64,000 bases of DNA from a virus. The position numbers and the translations under genes are program-made. Below are positions 21,743 through 28,553 of the stretch, in pieces. Each line of letters starts with the position of its first letter. Positions within the stretch are counted from its first letter, which is position 1. Below the pieces are notes generated by a model. It did not search any database and was not told the origin of the DNA. It saw only the letters and a list, made by a program, of their open reading frames with translations. Where the stretch lies: the IMG/VR virus record IMGVR_UViG_3300046657_000006, positions 1-64,000 of that record. One strand, given 5' to 3'.

Positions 21743-22107
21743 ATGGGCGAAATCATTGAAGAAGTCGGTGGCGAGTACGGCGCGACTGTTCGCTATAAAG
21801 TTCACGAAAACGGAGCTTCGGTAATGTTTTTCGCGGCTGAGATTATTGGCCGCACCGTCCCCTCAAATGCGCCCAACTATAGTCAGGATGAGAACTGCGA
21901 GTTGCTTGAGAAGGCTGAACGGTACGTTGACGGATGGGTCAAGTGGGACGGATGTTCCCACGTTTCTTTGGCGACGAGGACGCCCAACTTCATATTTGCG
22001 GAAAGTCCGAGTTCGACAAGTTGGCGACTGTTCTGGCTGCGATTTACGCTCGCTGTGGCGAATTGATGCGCGAAGCCGGAACAGAACTACTCAAGGGCGA
22101 ATTCTGA
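21743..22107 (+). pseudogene. Frameshifted phage protein gene
   Basis: The first 74 codons (MGEIIEEVGGEYG ... YVDGWVKWDGCSHV) read well, but the frame then yields a low-quality tail ending at 22066. Shifting back one base at about 21965 restores a coherent continuation (FFGDEDAQLHICGKSEFDKL, then ending ELLKGEF) that stops at 22107. The joined product is about 121 residues and fits a small conserved phage protein with a KWDGCS segment. No classic slippery heptamer is in frame at the junction, so a mutation or assembly error is likelier than programmed shifting. GGGGGAG gives a strong start. Confidence 0.65.
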
Positions 22108-22148
22108 TTTCAAAGACCTAAATTCATTTTACCAAATGGAGCGTGGAA

Positions 22149-22304
22149 ATGAACAAGATTTTCTGCGGTATCGGCACGACTATTTCGATCATCGCGATTG
22201 AAGCACACGCGTGGCCGTTGCTAGGGGCGGCTGCGGGATTCCTCGTGGCCGCGATTTGCGTCACCATTGAAGGGATAAATCCGACAAAGGAAGACCTGAA
22301 ATGA
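22149..22304 (+). CDS. Small two-helix membrane protein
   Basis: 51 residues beginning MNKIFCGIGTTISIIAIEA, with two hydrophobic helices (residues about 5-17 and 22-42) and a charged tail (PTKEDLK). GGAGCGTG precedes the ATG. Its stop overlaps the next ATG (ATGA), so the two tiny genes are coupled. Too short for family assignment; lysis-related or membrane-regulatory role possible. Confidence 0.6.
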   Translation: MNKIFCGIGTTISIIAIEAHAWPLLGAAAGFLVAAICVTIEGINPTKEDLK

Positions 22305-22390
22305 ACCAAGAATTTAGTTGGTCTGAAGTGAAGTTTCGTAGAGTACCTTTGTGGAGAAGGATGTTACGGTGGCTGCGGAATGTGGGGTAA
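22301..22390 (+). CDS. Tiny Trp/Arg-rich peptide (29 residues)
   Basis: Sequence MNQEFSWSEVKFRRVPLWRRMLRWLRNVG. The VPLWRRMLRW segment is close to CVPWWRRMLTRF in the gene at 23233 and to LPWWRQWLVRL in the one at 892. The ribosome-binding site GGAAG lies in the end of the upstream gene, with ATGA overlap. Likely a membrane-binding amphipathic peptide. Confidence 0.5.
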   Translation: MNQEFSWSEVKFRRVPLWRRMLRWLRNVG

Positions 22391-22461
22391 CGAGGACAAG
22401 ACCTCGCTGCCGTAACGTCAGGGTTGTACGCCGCGAAGCGCGGCAGAAGGTGAGTTGAGTG

Positions 22462-23082
22462 ATGACGAGCGATGAAATGGAGCGGTTCAACCTTGGGTTG
22501 CCGCCGCTGTTTCCGACTCTACGCGAACGGTTGCGTGAGCGTTACGGGCGCGAGCTTGATGCATGGCTTGAGCGCGGCCAATCGCCAGCAATTATAGTGC
22601 GCGAAACAACTGAACCGCACTACGCGCCATTTATCGACGATGACGATATTCAAGAGTCTGCGTCTGAACTTTATTACCTTGACCTTGAAGGCTACGACGG
22701 GTTTCACCCCGCCAAGCCGCTATCACCTGAAGATGTGGAGGGTATTCGGCAGCAGGTGAAGGCGGCTGTTGCCCAACAGATGCAGACCAGCGGATTGAAG
22801 GCGTTAATTCAAGAAGTCGTGAGCGGGTATTATGACGACCGCGTTGACGATAAGGAGCAGGCCGCGTTCTTTATTTGGGCAGCAATGATCGAGGACGGAC
22901 AGTCACAGCCAGTGGCCGATCTTTGGATACTTGAGCAATCGCCAGATTTCCATGACTACATGTTTCTACTTGAAGAAGGGGCGAGCTTTAATCAGGCGTG
23001 GCGGCTGTGCGTTGAACTGTTGCCACCAGAAGTTGCGGCAGTTTTAGAGCTTGAGTGGTTAGACTTAGAAGAAGCGGCGTAA
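22462..23082 (+). CDS. Hypothetical 206-residue protein
   Basis: Start at the ATG at 22462 (AAGGTGAG upstream; a GTG lies one codon earlier). Acidic, helical, with DLEGYDGF near residue 75, an 8-residue string that is also found, with nearly identical DNA, in the virion gene at 31730-33022. The C-terminal half has a hydrophobic helix bundle (AAFFIWAAMIED...). No family recognised. Confidence 0.6.
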   Translation: MTSDEMERFNLGLPPLFPTLRERLRERYGRELDAWLERGQSPAIIVRETTEPHYAPFIDDDDIQESASELYYLDLEGYDGFHPAKPLSPEDVEGIRQQVKAAVAQQMQTSGLKALIQEVVSGYYDDRVDDKEQAAFFIWAAMIEDGQSQPVADLWILEQSPDFHDYMFLLEEGASFNQAWRLCVELLPPEVAAVLELEWLDLEEAA

Positions 23083-23161
23083 TCACTCAACGTGAAGTGG
23101 GTTTCCGTCTCAGCACGAGAAACGCCACGGTGCCTTTTCAGCCTTAACACCGGAGAACGGG

Positions 23162-23236
23162 ATGAAACATACTTTATTTATCGGAACGATAATTAGCTTA
23201 TGGATTATTATGAGGTTAGGGAGGGAAAGAAAGTGA
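23162..23236 (+). CDS. Tiny membrane peptide (24 residues)
   Basis: Encodes MKHTLFIGTIISLWIIMRLGRERK, a single membrane helix with a basic C-terminus. GGAGAACGGG precedes the ATG, and the stop overlaps the next GTG start (GTGA), which supports translation. Such micropeptides are common in phage accessory clusters. Confidence 0.5.
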   Translation: MKHTLFIGTIISLWIIMRLGRERK

Positions 23237-23334
23237 ACAAACGCCGCGACACTCACGATCATTCCTGCACGTTCTGCGTCCCTTGGTGGCGGCGAATGCT
23301 GACTAGATTTACTTACTGGTGGAGAAGTCTGTGA
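23233..23334 (+). CDS. Tiny PWWRRML peptide (33 residues)
   Basis: Sequence begins MNKRRDTHDHSCTFCVPWWRRML and ends RFTYWWRSL. A His/Cys cluster is followed by the Trp/Arg segment that also appears at 22301 and 892. GGGAGGG precedes the GTG start; the stop overlaps the next GTG. Together with the two neighbouring membrane peptides it forms a short repeated gene set. Confidence 0.5.
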   Translation: MNKRRDTHDHSCTFCVPWWRRMLTRFTYWWRSL

Positions 23335-23576
23335 TCGAATTAAACTCGACGTTCAACACGCTCATTGTTGATTTGGAAGCAGTGTTTGACGTGCAGTTCT
23401 CCGATCACGATCAAGCCTTAAACTTGATCAAGACAGCCTTTTCAGAAGTAATGAATGAGGTCAGCCAAAGATGTAAAGTCTGCGACTCAGAAAAGCTGCT
23501 CTGTGTAGATTGTGAAGGGAATGGCATTGCTGAATCCACAAGAGACTTATTGAAAGGATATATTGATGAGCCGTGA
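23331..23576 (+). CDS. Small helical protein with CxxC pair
   Basis: Start taken at the GTG at 23331 (GGAG 6 bases upstream); an earlier GTG at 23319 is in frame. The 81-residue product has an acidic helical first half and CKVCDSEKLLCVDCEG in the second, a possible zinc site. No family recognised. Confidence 0.55.
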   Translation: MIELNSTFNTLIVDLEAVFDVQFSDHDQALNLIKTAFSEVMNEVSQRCKVCDSEKLLCVDCEGNGIAESTRDLLKGYIDEP

Positions 23577-24087
23577 ATTTAATGACACGCTGGCAAAGCT
23601 GATTAACATGCCGGAAGCAGAGCGCGTGCTTCCTAGCGGAAAGCCACAGATGAGCTGTGAAAGAACAGTTCAAGACGCCTTGGCGCTGGCAGAGATTACC
23701 AAAAAAGTTATTCAAGAAGGAGTCGAGCCGGACATAGAAACCGTCGATGAATACCTCGTACTACTAGCAGATGAAGTGAAGCGTCTCCGCGATAGAGAGG
23801 CGCGAACCAAGCCGATACTCCTGCGATACGATGAAATAGCCGAACCCTTCGCTGAGGTTGTCGGGTTAGGCGAGAACAGGGTTGAAGCTCTCGCCAACGG
23901 CATCCTTGATATGCGAGCGGAAATCAAACGTCTCCGAAAGGAATTGGCATGGATTAAAGACGGGCAACCACGAAGCGTTTGTCCGCACGTTCCGAGCCAC
24001 GAAGACTGTGAGTATCCGCTAACTGTCGTTGATGAATTTCACGATCATTCGGACTCCCCTGAAAGTAAACTAGACGGAGCAAGTTAA
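23566..24087 (+). CDS. Hypothetical coiled-coil protein
   Basis: Start at the ATG at 23566 with AAAGGA upstream, overlapping the previous gene by 11 bases. The 173-residue product is helical (ALAEITKKVIQEG..., LADEVKRLRDREA) with a His/Cys/Pro-rich tail (CPHVPSHEDCEY). No family recognised. The next gene starts immediately after its stop. Confidence 0.6.
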   Translation: MSREFNDTLAKLINMPEAERVLPSGKPQMSCERTVQDALALAEITKKVIQEGVEPDIETVDEYLVLLADEVKRLRDREARTKPILLRYDEIAEPFAEVVGLGENRVEALANGILDMRAEIKRLRKELAWIKDGQPRSVCPHVPSHEDCEYPLTVVDEFHDHSDSPESKLDGAS

Positions 24088-24270
24088 ATGACCTCAACGG
24101 AAATCCTGCTTGCCATTGCCGAACAAATCGAAGCGCATAAATGTTCAGACTGCACGGCACACAATGAACACGAAGTATGCGAACTGCCAGATTTAGCTAG
24201 AATTCTAAGAGAAGTAGCAAGAAAAGCTGAAGCTGCTCAACCCTCTACCCTAACCAAAGAATGTCAATAA
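24088..24270 (+). CDS. Small hypothetical protein with cysteine cluster
   Basis: 60 residues with CSDCTAHNEHEVC (C-x2-C, later C) between helices, a possible zinc site. It starts right after the upstream stop, and the preceding gene's sequence lacks a strong ribosome-binding site. Last gene before the non-coding stretch. Confidence 0.55.
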   Translation: MTSTEILLAIAEQIEAHKCSDCTAHNEHEVCELPDLARILREVARKAEAAQPSTLTKECQ

Positions 24271-24578
24271 GGCAGAACGATTCCCTGCTCGAAAGGGATG
24301 ATCCTGCTCTTGAGGTTGCTGCAGGCTTTCGATTCGGTAGAGCTTGGGTGTGGTTAGTAGGGTCTGCGTGTTAGGCAGTTCGAGCATATGGAGCAGGACG
24401 TAGCGTTTATTTGTAGGATCGACTACCTACCCGTTGCCTGCGTTTCCCACACTTGCACTCTGTCGGCCACGAACCTTTAATTTTCTGAGATTTACGAAGG
24501 TTAGATAAACTCATAACGTATTTCACCGTGCCGACCTCTAACGGATGTTACGTGAGTTGATAGAATCGGAAGGACTTC
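24271..24578 (+). other. Non-coding stretch with long-range pairing
   Basis: About 300 bases with no credible gene. TCCTGCTC (24302-24309) pairs with GAGCAGGA (24391-24398), enclosing a CTGC/GGCAG-type hairpin and a TCCCT/AGGGA hairpin (24282-24298) just before it. It ends in a weak frame and a strong terminator at 24690-24729. This may be a transcribed structured RNA or a leader. Confidence 0.4.
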
Positions 24579-24731
24579 ATGGCTCGCGTAACAACAACGC
24601 GGCGATTATCGAGCATTTTGCGCTTTGAGGCAAGCACTTTTTGTGGTAGACTCTTTCCGGTTAGCCGACCATCCGTAACAACAACACTTTTCAACCTCGT
24701 GAAGAAATTTGCGAGGTTGAATTGTTTTTAG
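24579..24731 (+). CDS. Doubtful 50-codon frame before the terminator
   Basis: An ATG at 24579 has GGAAGGAC upstream and opens a 50-residue, basic frame that ends in the T run of the terminator at 24690-24729. It contains two copies of VTTT arising from a repeated CGTAACAACAAC. Nothing matches a known protein, and the terminator lies within it, so it may be non-coding. Confidence 0.3.
   Translation: MARVTTTRRLSSILRFEASTFCGRLFPVSRPSVTTTLFNLVKKFARLNCF
24690..24729 (+). terminator. Strong intrinsic terminator
   Basis: A perfect 10-base-pair stem, TTCAACCTCG / CGAGGTTGAA, with a 12-base loop, is followed by TTGTTTTT. It ends the transcript from the small-gene cluster to its left and isolates the promoter at 24735. 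Confidence 0.85.
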
Positions 24732-24734
24732 GGC

Positions 24735-24762
24735 TTGACTTCCACCGCGATAAGCGTACAAT
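24735..24762 (+). promoter_or_regulatory. Rightward promoter of the 24771 zinc gene
   Basis: TTGACT (24735-24740), a 16-base spacer and TACAAT (24757-24762), placed right after the terminator. The ATG at 24771 lies 8 bases after the -10 box, with no ribosome-binding site. Confidence 0.75.
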
Positions 24763-24770
24763 GTCTTGTA

Positions 24771-24872
24771 ATGAAGGAATGTAAGAAGTGTGGGCATAGG
24801 TGGTACGCGAGAACGGCCAAAAGGCCGCGTCAATGTCCGAAGTGTTGGTCGGCAAAGTGGGACAAGAAATGA
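24771..24872 (+). CDS. Zinc-ribbon micro-protein (33 residues)
   Basis: Encodes MKECKKCGHRWYARTAKRP..., ending CPKCWSAKWDKK: two CxxC pairs 15 residues apart, a classic zinc ribbon, with basic and aromatic residues between. Such ribbons often bind nucleic acids. Missed by size cutoffs but strongly supported by a promoter, a coherent motif and ATGA coupling to the next gene. The start is leaderless-type. Confidence 0.7.
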   Translation: MKECKKCGHRWYARTAKRPRQCPKCWSAKWDKK

Positions 24873-25102
24873 CTCAAATAATGCTGCGTCATGCCGAAGA
24901 TGACTTTGCCGCACTTTTGATAGCGAACGCGATGGAGAACGTTGGAGCCGAGGTCTTCTCTGTTGTTTCAAACGGAACCTATAAACCGATAGGGTTCGGC
25001 TCTTCCGTGGAAAAGGTGCAGTTTATCGTTTGGGCAAAAGTTAAGGATGACGAACATATAGCCAGAGTTGACACGGCTATAGAGCTGGCTTTTGGGGAAT
25101 AG
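24869..25102 (+). CDS. Hypothetical protein
   Basis: Start at the ATG at 24869, overlapping the stop of the zinc micro-gene (ATGA); the frame is open to 24800. The 77-residue product is helical then beta-rich (ENVGAEVFSVVSNGTYKPIGFGSSVEKVQFIVWAKV). Followed by 350 bases without genes. No family recognised. Confidence 0.6.
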   Translation: MTQIMLRHAEDDFAALLIANAMENVGAEVFSVVSNGTYKPIGFGSSVEKVQFIVWAKVKDDEHIARVDTAIELAFGE

Positions 25103-25105
25103 TTT

Positions 25106-25383
25106 TGCGTAAGCGGCGTTGAAGGAAACGCAGAAGCGACACGGCATTTTGACTGTAACTCATCGGGGGAAGTTTCGGCTTCGAGAGTTTTCCGAACAGT
25201 CTACGGTTCGACTCCGTAGGTCGCCGTGAAGTAAGTTCGGAAGTGGGTGTCAAGCCCCACCTTACGCAGAAAGGGCTAATAGCGGCGTGGTAGTAGACAC
25301 GCAACACAGTGGGAAGCTCGACTAATATCGAGGGAAGGCGGATTTAGTGTGGGAGCCACGGATCGGAAGATCGCATCCCGCCT
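25106..25383 (+). ncRNA. Candidate structured non-coding RNA
   Basis: Within about 280 bases that lack a gene, at least eight helices can form: TGCGTAAG/CTTACGCA (25106-25113 with 25261-25268) as an outer stem; GCGTT/AACGC; GCGAC/GTCGC; a long arm GACTGT...ACAGTC (25151-25201) with inner pairing; a T-arm-like hairpin TACGG-TTCGACT-CCGTA (25202-25218); GTGGG/CCCAC; GCGTG/CACGC; CTCGA/TCGAG; and AGGCGG/CCGCCT (25336-25383). The T-arm resembles tRNA or tmRNA, but no D-arm or usable anticodon arm is present. No terminator directly follows, so the RNA may lead into the 25455 gene. Assignment is by base-pairing only. Confidence 0.45.
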
Positions 25384-25454
25384 CTGGAGGTCAACCAGCA
25401 TCAAGGCCGCGTCGGAGTAACGAACGACCTATTAGCCTGAATTTGGTGAGTTTA

Positions 25455-25874
25455 ATGAGTAGCGAGAAAATCATTCAAAGTCTTGAGGCTCAACTAGGAG
25501 CAATAGCGCAAGAGAACAACGCATTGGTTGACGCTAACCGCGAGTTATCGTTGACAGCGACCGCGCTTCACGAGAGAAATCAATGTTTAGTTGAGGGTAA
25601 TCGAGAGTACGCGGCAGAAATAGCGCGATTTGAAAGCCCTAACGGAGAAGGTAACTGTCGCTTTTGCGGGCAACAACGAGAAGTCTTACAAGGTTCTAGT
25701 CGGAAGTGTTATTGCATTCCGACCATTCGGCAGTATCAGCAAGAACTTCGAGAGGCTTTAGCAGAAGTTCAAAAGCGCGAAGAAGAACGCCGAACTGATT
25801 CTATCGCCATAGCTGAACTTGCCGACTACGCGGCGAACCTAGAGAGTGAAATCAATCAACTGAAAGGCAGGTAA
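25455..25874 (+). CDS. Coiled-coil protein with cysteine cluster
   Basis: Start at the ATG at 25455 with GGTGAG upstream; the frame stays open through the structured region to 25347, but those codons are not protein-like. The 139-residue product has a coiled coil (MSSEKIIQSLEAQLGAI...), a CRFCGQQ/KCYC cysteine cluster in the middle and a second coiled coil. Possibly a zinc-linked dimer. Unknown function. Confidence 0.65.
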   Translation: MSSEKIIQSLEAQLGAIAQENNALVDANRELSLTATALHERNQCLVEGNREYAAEIARFESPNGEGNCRFCGQQREVLQGSSRKCYCIPTIRQYQQELREALAEVQKREEERRTDSIAIAELADYAANLESEINQLKGR

Positions 25875-25875
25875 A

Positions 25876-26370
25876 GTGCTTCCTATTATTGCGGCTATGT
25901 TTGGTGACTTGGGTGATATTGAGCATCCTGATAATCAAAACGCTGACTTCCGTGACGGTTACGCGGAGGGAATATGCAACGATTTATCTCTTGCTGACCG
26001 GAATAACGCGATTACTACAGAATGGCGCAAACGCGGCCAGCCTGATTCCGTGAATGCGTCTTTTGAGGTCTGGAAGCGCGGATATTGGGTAGGACGGATT
26101 GAGGTTGTTAGTGTAAAGCCTTCAATTCCACGAATTAAGAAATGTAATACCTGTGGGGAGCTGTGCACCGTCGAATTGCGGCAATGTCCTCGGTGTAAAA
26201 AGCCGCTCCCAAATTGGACATCGGCAGACGAAAGAAAATATCAAGACCCCCTAGAACATGGTTGCACGAATTGTCGCGCCTGTGAATCTAGTCATTGCCG
26301 AATCTGCGACCCTTGCGGGAAGCCTGAACCGCGTCCGTACGGAATTTCGTCAAAGGAGCAAAATGGCTAA
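25876..26370 (+). CDS. Hypothetical protein with two zinc-ribbon-like regions
   Basis: Start at GTG 25876. 164 residues: a helical N-terminal domain, then CNTCGELC...CPRCKKP (CxxC-CxxC) and CTNCRACESSHCRICDPCG, rich in cysteine pairs. Phage proteins of this style bind zinc and often nucleic acids. It overlaps the next gene by 8 bases. Confidence 0.65.
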   Translation: MLPIIAAMFGDLGDIEHPDNQNADFRDGYAEGICNDLSLADRNNAITTEWRKRGQPDSVNASFEVWKRGYWVGRIEVVSVKPSIPRIKKCNTCGELCTVELRQCPRCKKPLPNWTSADERKYQDPLEHGCTNCRACESSHCRICDPCGKPEPRPYGISSKEQNG

Positions 26371-26584
26371 TAAACCGAGACTGATTGAATGTCCATTAGA
26401 GTGCAAGGGACTACACTCCTCAGGTTGCGGCCCAAACTGCATCCGAACTCGCAACGAGAAAGCATTCGACAGGTATCGTAAGCAGCTTCGCCATGAAGGT
26501 ATTCAGTCTTTAGGTTTTGAGTGGTTGCGCGACAGGCGCGAAGAAGAACGTCAATTTCGCAAGCGACTAGGATTCGACAAATGA
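26363..26584 (+). CDS. Small cysteine-containing hypothetical protein
   Basis: Start at the ATG at 26363 with AAAGGAG upstream. The 73-residue product has a CPLECKGLHSSGCGPNC cluster near the N-terminus and a long basic helix (FEWLRDRREEERQFRKRLGF). Unknown role. Confidence 0.6.
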   Translation: MANKPRLIECPLECKGLHSSGCGPNCIRTRNEKAFDRYRKQLRHEGIQSLGFEWLRDRREEERQFRKRLGFDK

Positions 26585-26805
26585 GAATGGACGCTTACTA
26601 CTATAGCTTTGAGCCTACGGGCGTTACGGAGATTGACCGCATTTTGTCTGCCGTAGCGTGCGCCGGAAAAACCTACCACCACACGGAAGCGTGGCAAGAT
26701 GACTGCTACGCGCCCGAAGGTCACACGGGTAGCAATCCGATTCAGTGGATTCAGAATGCGGCCAACGATGCGGCCAAGCGTTATGCAGAGGAGGCTTCGC
26801 AATGA
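26581..26805 (+). CDS. Conserved phage small protein
   Basis: Start at the ATG at 26581, overlapping the previous stop (ATGA). The 74-residue product (MRMDAYYYSFEPTGVTEIDRILSAVACAGK..HHTEAW) contains a DAYYYxF...AVAxAGK...HHTE pattern I recognise from conserved small phage proteins of unknown role. Its stop overlaps the next frame. Confidence 0.65.
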   Translation: MRMDAYYYSFEPTGVTEIDRILSAVACAGKTYHHTEAWQDDCYAPEGHTGSNPIQWIQNAANDAAKRYAEEASQ

Positions 26806-26930
26806 GGCGAGTGCAAAGGATCGTGACATGCCCGATCACGCCTCGCGGGGCTGACTCTGCTCCAACTCTTAACCTTGCCACTTACACCAAAAGACCTATA
26901 ATCTCTAGCCCGACAGACCCGCCAAGCTAG
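26802..26930 (+). CDS. Possible 42-residue protein
   Basis: An ATG at 26802 overlaps the previous stop (ATGA) and has GAGGAGG upstream, giving a Pro/Thr-rich frame (MRRVQRIVTCPITPRGADSAP...). It ends at 26930 and overlaps the promoter at 26875-26902. No recognisable motif; possibly non-coding. Confidence 0.4.
   Translation: MRRVQRIVTCPITPRGADSAPTLNLATYTKRPIISSPTDPPS
26875..26902 (+). promoter_or_regulatory. Rightward promoter 1 of the virion operon
   Basis: TTGCCA (26875-26880), a 16-base spacer and a perfect TATAAT (26897-26902). It lies about 95 bases upstream of the first virion gene. Confidence 0.7.
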
Positions 26931-26957
26931 AGTTAAAGTAAAACATTAACAAAACAA

Positions 26958-26986
26958 TTGACATCCTTCGGTCATTAAACTAATCT
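26958..26986 (+). promoter_or_regulatory. Rightward promoter 2, next to the scaffold start
   Basis: TTGACA (26958-26963), a 17-base spacer and TAATCT (26981-26986). The ATG at 26996 lies 9 bases after the -10 box with no ribosome-binding site, so the mRNA from this promoter would begin at or near the start codon. Confidence 0.6.
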
Positions 26987-26995
26987 CCGTTTAAT

Positions 26996-28522
26996 ATGAC
27001 TCCTGAAGCTAGTTTATCTAGCACCCCCGATGTGGCTAATTCTGTAGCGGTTAGCAATGAAGGTTCTTCTTCAGCGGATTCATCGACCGCACCGCAAGCT
27101 ACAACAGACTCTTCGTTGGCGAACGTACAATCGCAGTCTGTTCAAGATCAAAACGCAACCCAACAAACACCGGACGATCCGCTCGCAGGTTTACCTTCAG
27201 CCGATGAGCTAAAGGCACTTGTAGCGCAGAACGCTCCGAATGCAAAGGGGTTGGCGCAACTACGCGAGGCTTACGAAAAACGCTCAACCGAGTTTACCGA
27301 ACTTCAAGGGAAATGGAAGACGTTCGAGCCAGTGGCCGACAAGTTTTCTGCCCCTGAAGAAATTCAGAGTTTGGTAGACATGCGAGAGGCGTTACTCGGA
27401 TGGGAAAACCAAGATGGTCGTCTCGTGCCGAGCACAGAACGGTTCATTCAATCGCTTGACCCGCAGCGAGCAGAGTTCTTGTTTGCTGATCTAGCCGATG
27501 GAGTTTCTGCAAGTGGAGAACCTCGGATAGAGAAGGCGCTCAAGTACATGGCCGCTGACCCGGACCGCAGGGCTAACGCTCTAAAGATTCTGGGAGGCGT
27601 AGAACCTTCTGCCGTAGCTCCGCAGTGGCAGGCAACAGAAGAACAGTTGGCCGTAGTCAAACCGGAACTTCAAGACACCTTCAAGAAGCTCCCTTATGAG
27701 AAACGGGAAGCTCTTGCTACCAACGATCCTGAATTCATCAATGATTACTTGGGCGAACAAAAGCTCAAGAATGACTTGATTCAGGAACGAGAGCAAAGGG
27801 CGCAGCAAGATCAACAAATCGCCCAGCAAAGAGAGCAGATGCTTCAGGCGGAAGCTCAAAAGGCGGGCGATGAGAATGTGCGCACTCAACTTTCTGAGGC
27901 CATGACCACTTTCCACAAATCAGTTGTCGATCAGTGCAAACTCATCGAACCACTTGATCCGAATAATCCACCACAGGGAATGGACGCGCAAGCAATAGCT
28001 CAATACAACCAGCAAGCCGAAGCAAGTAATAAAGCTGAGGCGGCTACGGTGACTTTAGCCGTGGTTGGGTTGATAAACGAGCAGACGCGGCCTTTCGTTC
28101 TACCGCTCCTCAAGGAAATAGGGGTTATAGACGATAAATTCCTGAGTGAACTGGACAACGCGGCCAAGGGATTCGGTGATAACGCTAGAAATTACGGACA
28201 TTTGACCTATCAACAGAAGTTACGAGCCAACGGTAACGGCTATCAGCCGGGACAGGATGTAACCATGTTGAATAATGAAGCCCAAAGGAACCGGAAACTG
28301 CTGAGTTACTACGCAAATCAGCTATCCAGCCGTCTTTTGGAGAAAAAAGGTCAAACATTCGGAATGAAAGCCACGGGTCACAATAATATCTTGAACGGAG
28401 TAGCCCCGTCGCGACCTAACGCCAATGGTGGCAGTTACGATCCGACGAAAGCTACTGCTCAAACTCACGATCCACAGAATCCGTGGCCTACCCGTGCAGA
28501 GCTTGGGCGCCAGTATGGCTAA
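26996..28522 (+). CDS. Scaffold-like virion assembly protein
   Basis: 508 residues. A long Ser/Thr/Ala/Gln-rich N-terminus (about 1-60) is followed by a charged helical and coiled-coil region (DLIQEREQRAQQDQQIAQQREQMLQ at about 262-286) and a short ordered C-terminus. This composition and the position immediately before the capsid gene suit a scaffold or internal head protein that shapes the procapsid and is usually removed. The start has no ribosome-binding site but a strong promoter directly before it. Identification rests on position and composition. Confidence 0.6.
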   Translation: MTPEASLSSTPDVANSVAVSNEGSSSADSSTAPQATTDSSLANVQSQSVQDQNATQQTPDDPLAGLPSADELKALVAQNAPNAKGLAQLREAYEKRSTEFTELQGKWKTFEPVADKFSAPEEIQSLVDMREALLGWENQDGRLVPSTERFIQSLDPQRAEFLFADLADGVSASGEPRIEKALKYMAADPDRRANALKILGGVEPSAVAPQWQATEEQLAVVKPELQDTFKKLPYEKREALATNDPEFINDYLGEQKLKNDLIQEREQRAQQDQQIAQQREQMLQAEAQKAGDENVRTQLSEAMTTFHKSVVDQCKLIEPLDPNNPPQGMDAQAIAQYNQQAEASNKAEAATVTLAVVGLINEQTRPFVLPLLKEIGVIDDKFLSELDNAAKGFGDNARNYGHLTYQQKLRANGNGYQPGQDVTMLNNEAQRNRKLLSYYANQLSSRLLEKKGQTFGMKATGHNNILNGVAPSRPNANGGSYDPTKATAQTHDPQNPWPTRAELGRQYG

Positions 28523-28553
28523 GACGACGCACTCTTAGCTAGGAGTAAAATTC

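Noticed and set aside
21846-22121. A separate gene in the frame 21846-22121
   Set aside because: It is Arg/Ser-rich shadow reading of the frameshifted gene and overlaps both real halves.
25135-25226. Possible tRNA gene from the T-arm TACGG-TTCGACT-CCGTA
   Set aside because: The acceptor strands pair only over five bases, no D-arm with conserved GG is present, and the part before the T-arm folds as one long hairpin. It is kept as a structured RNA candidate instead.
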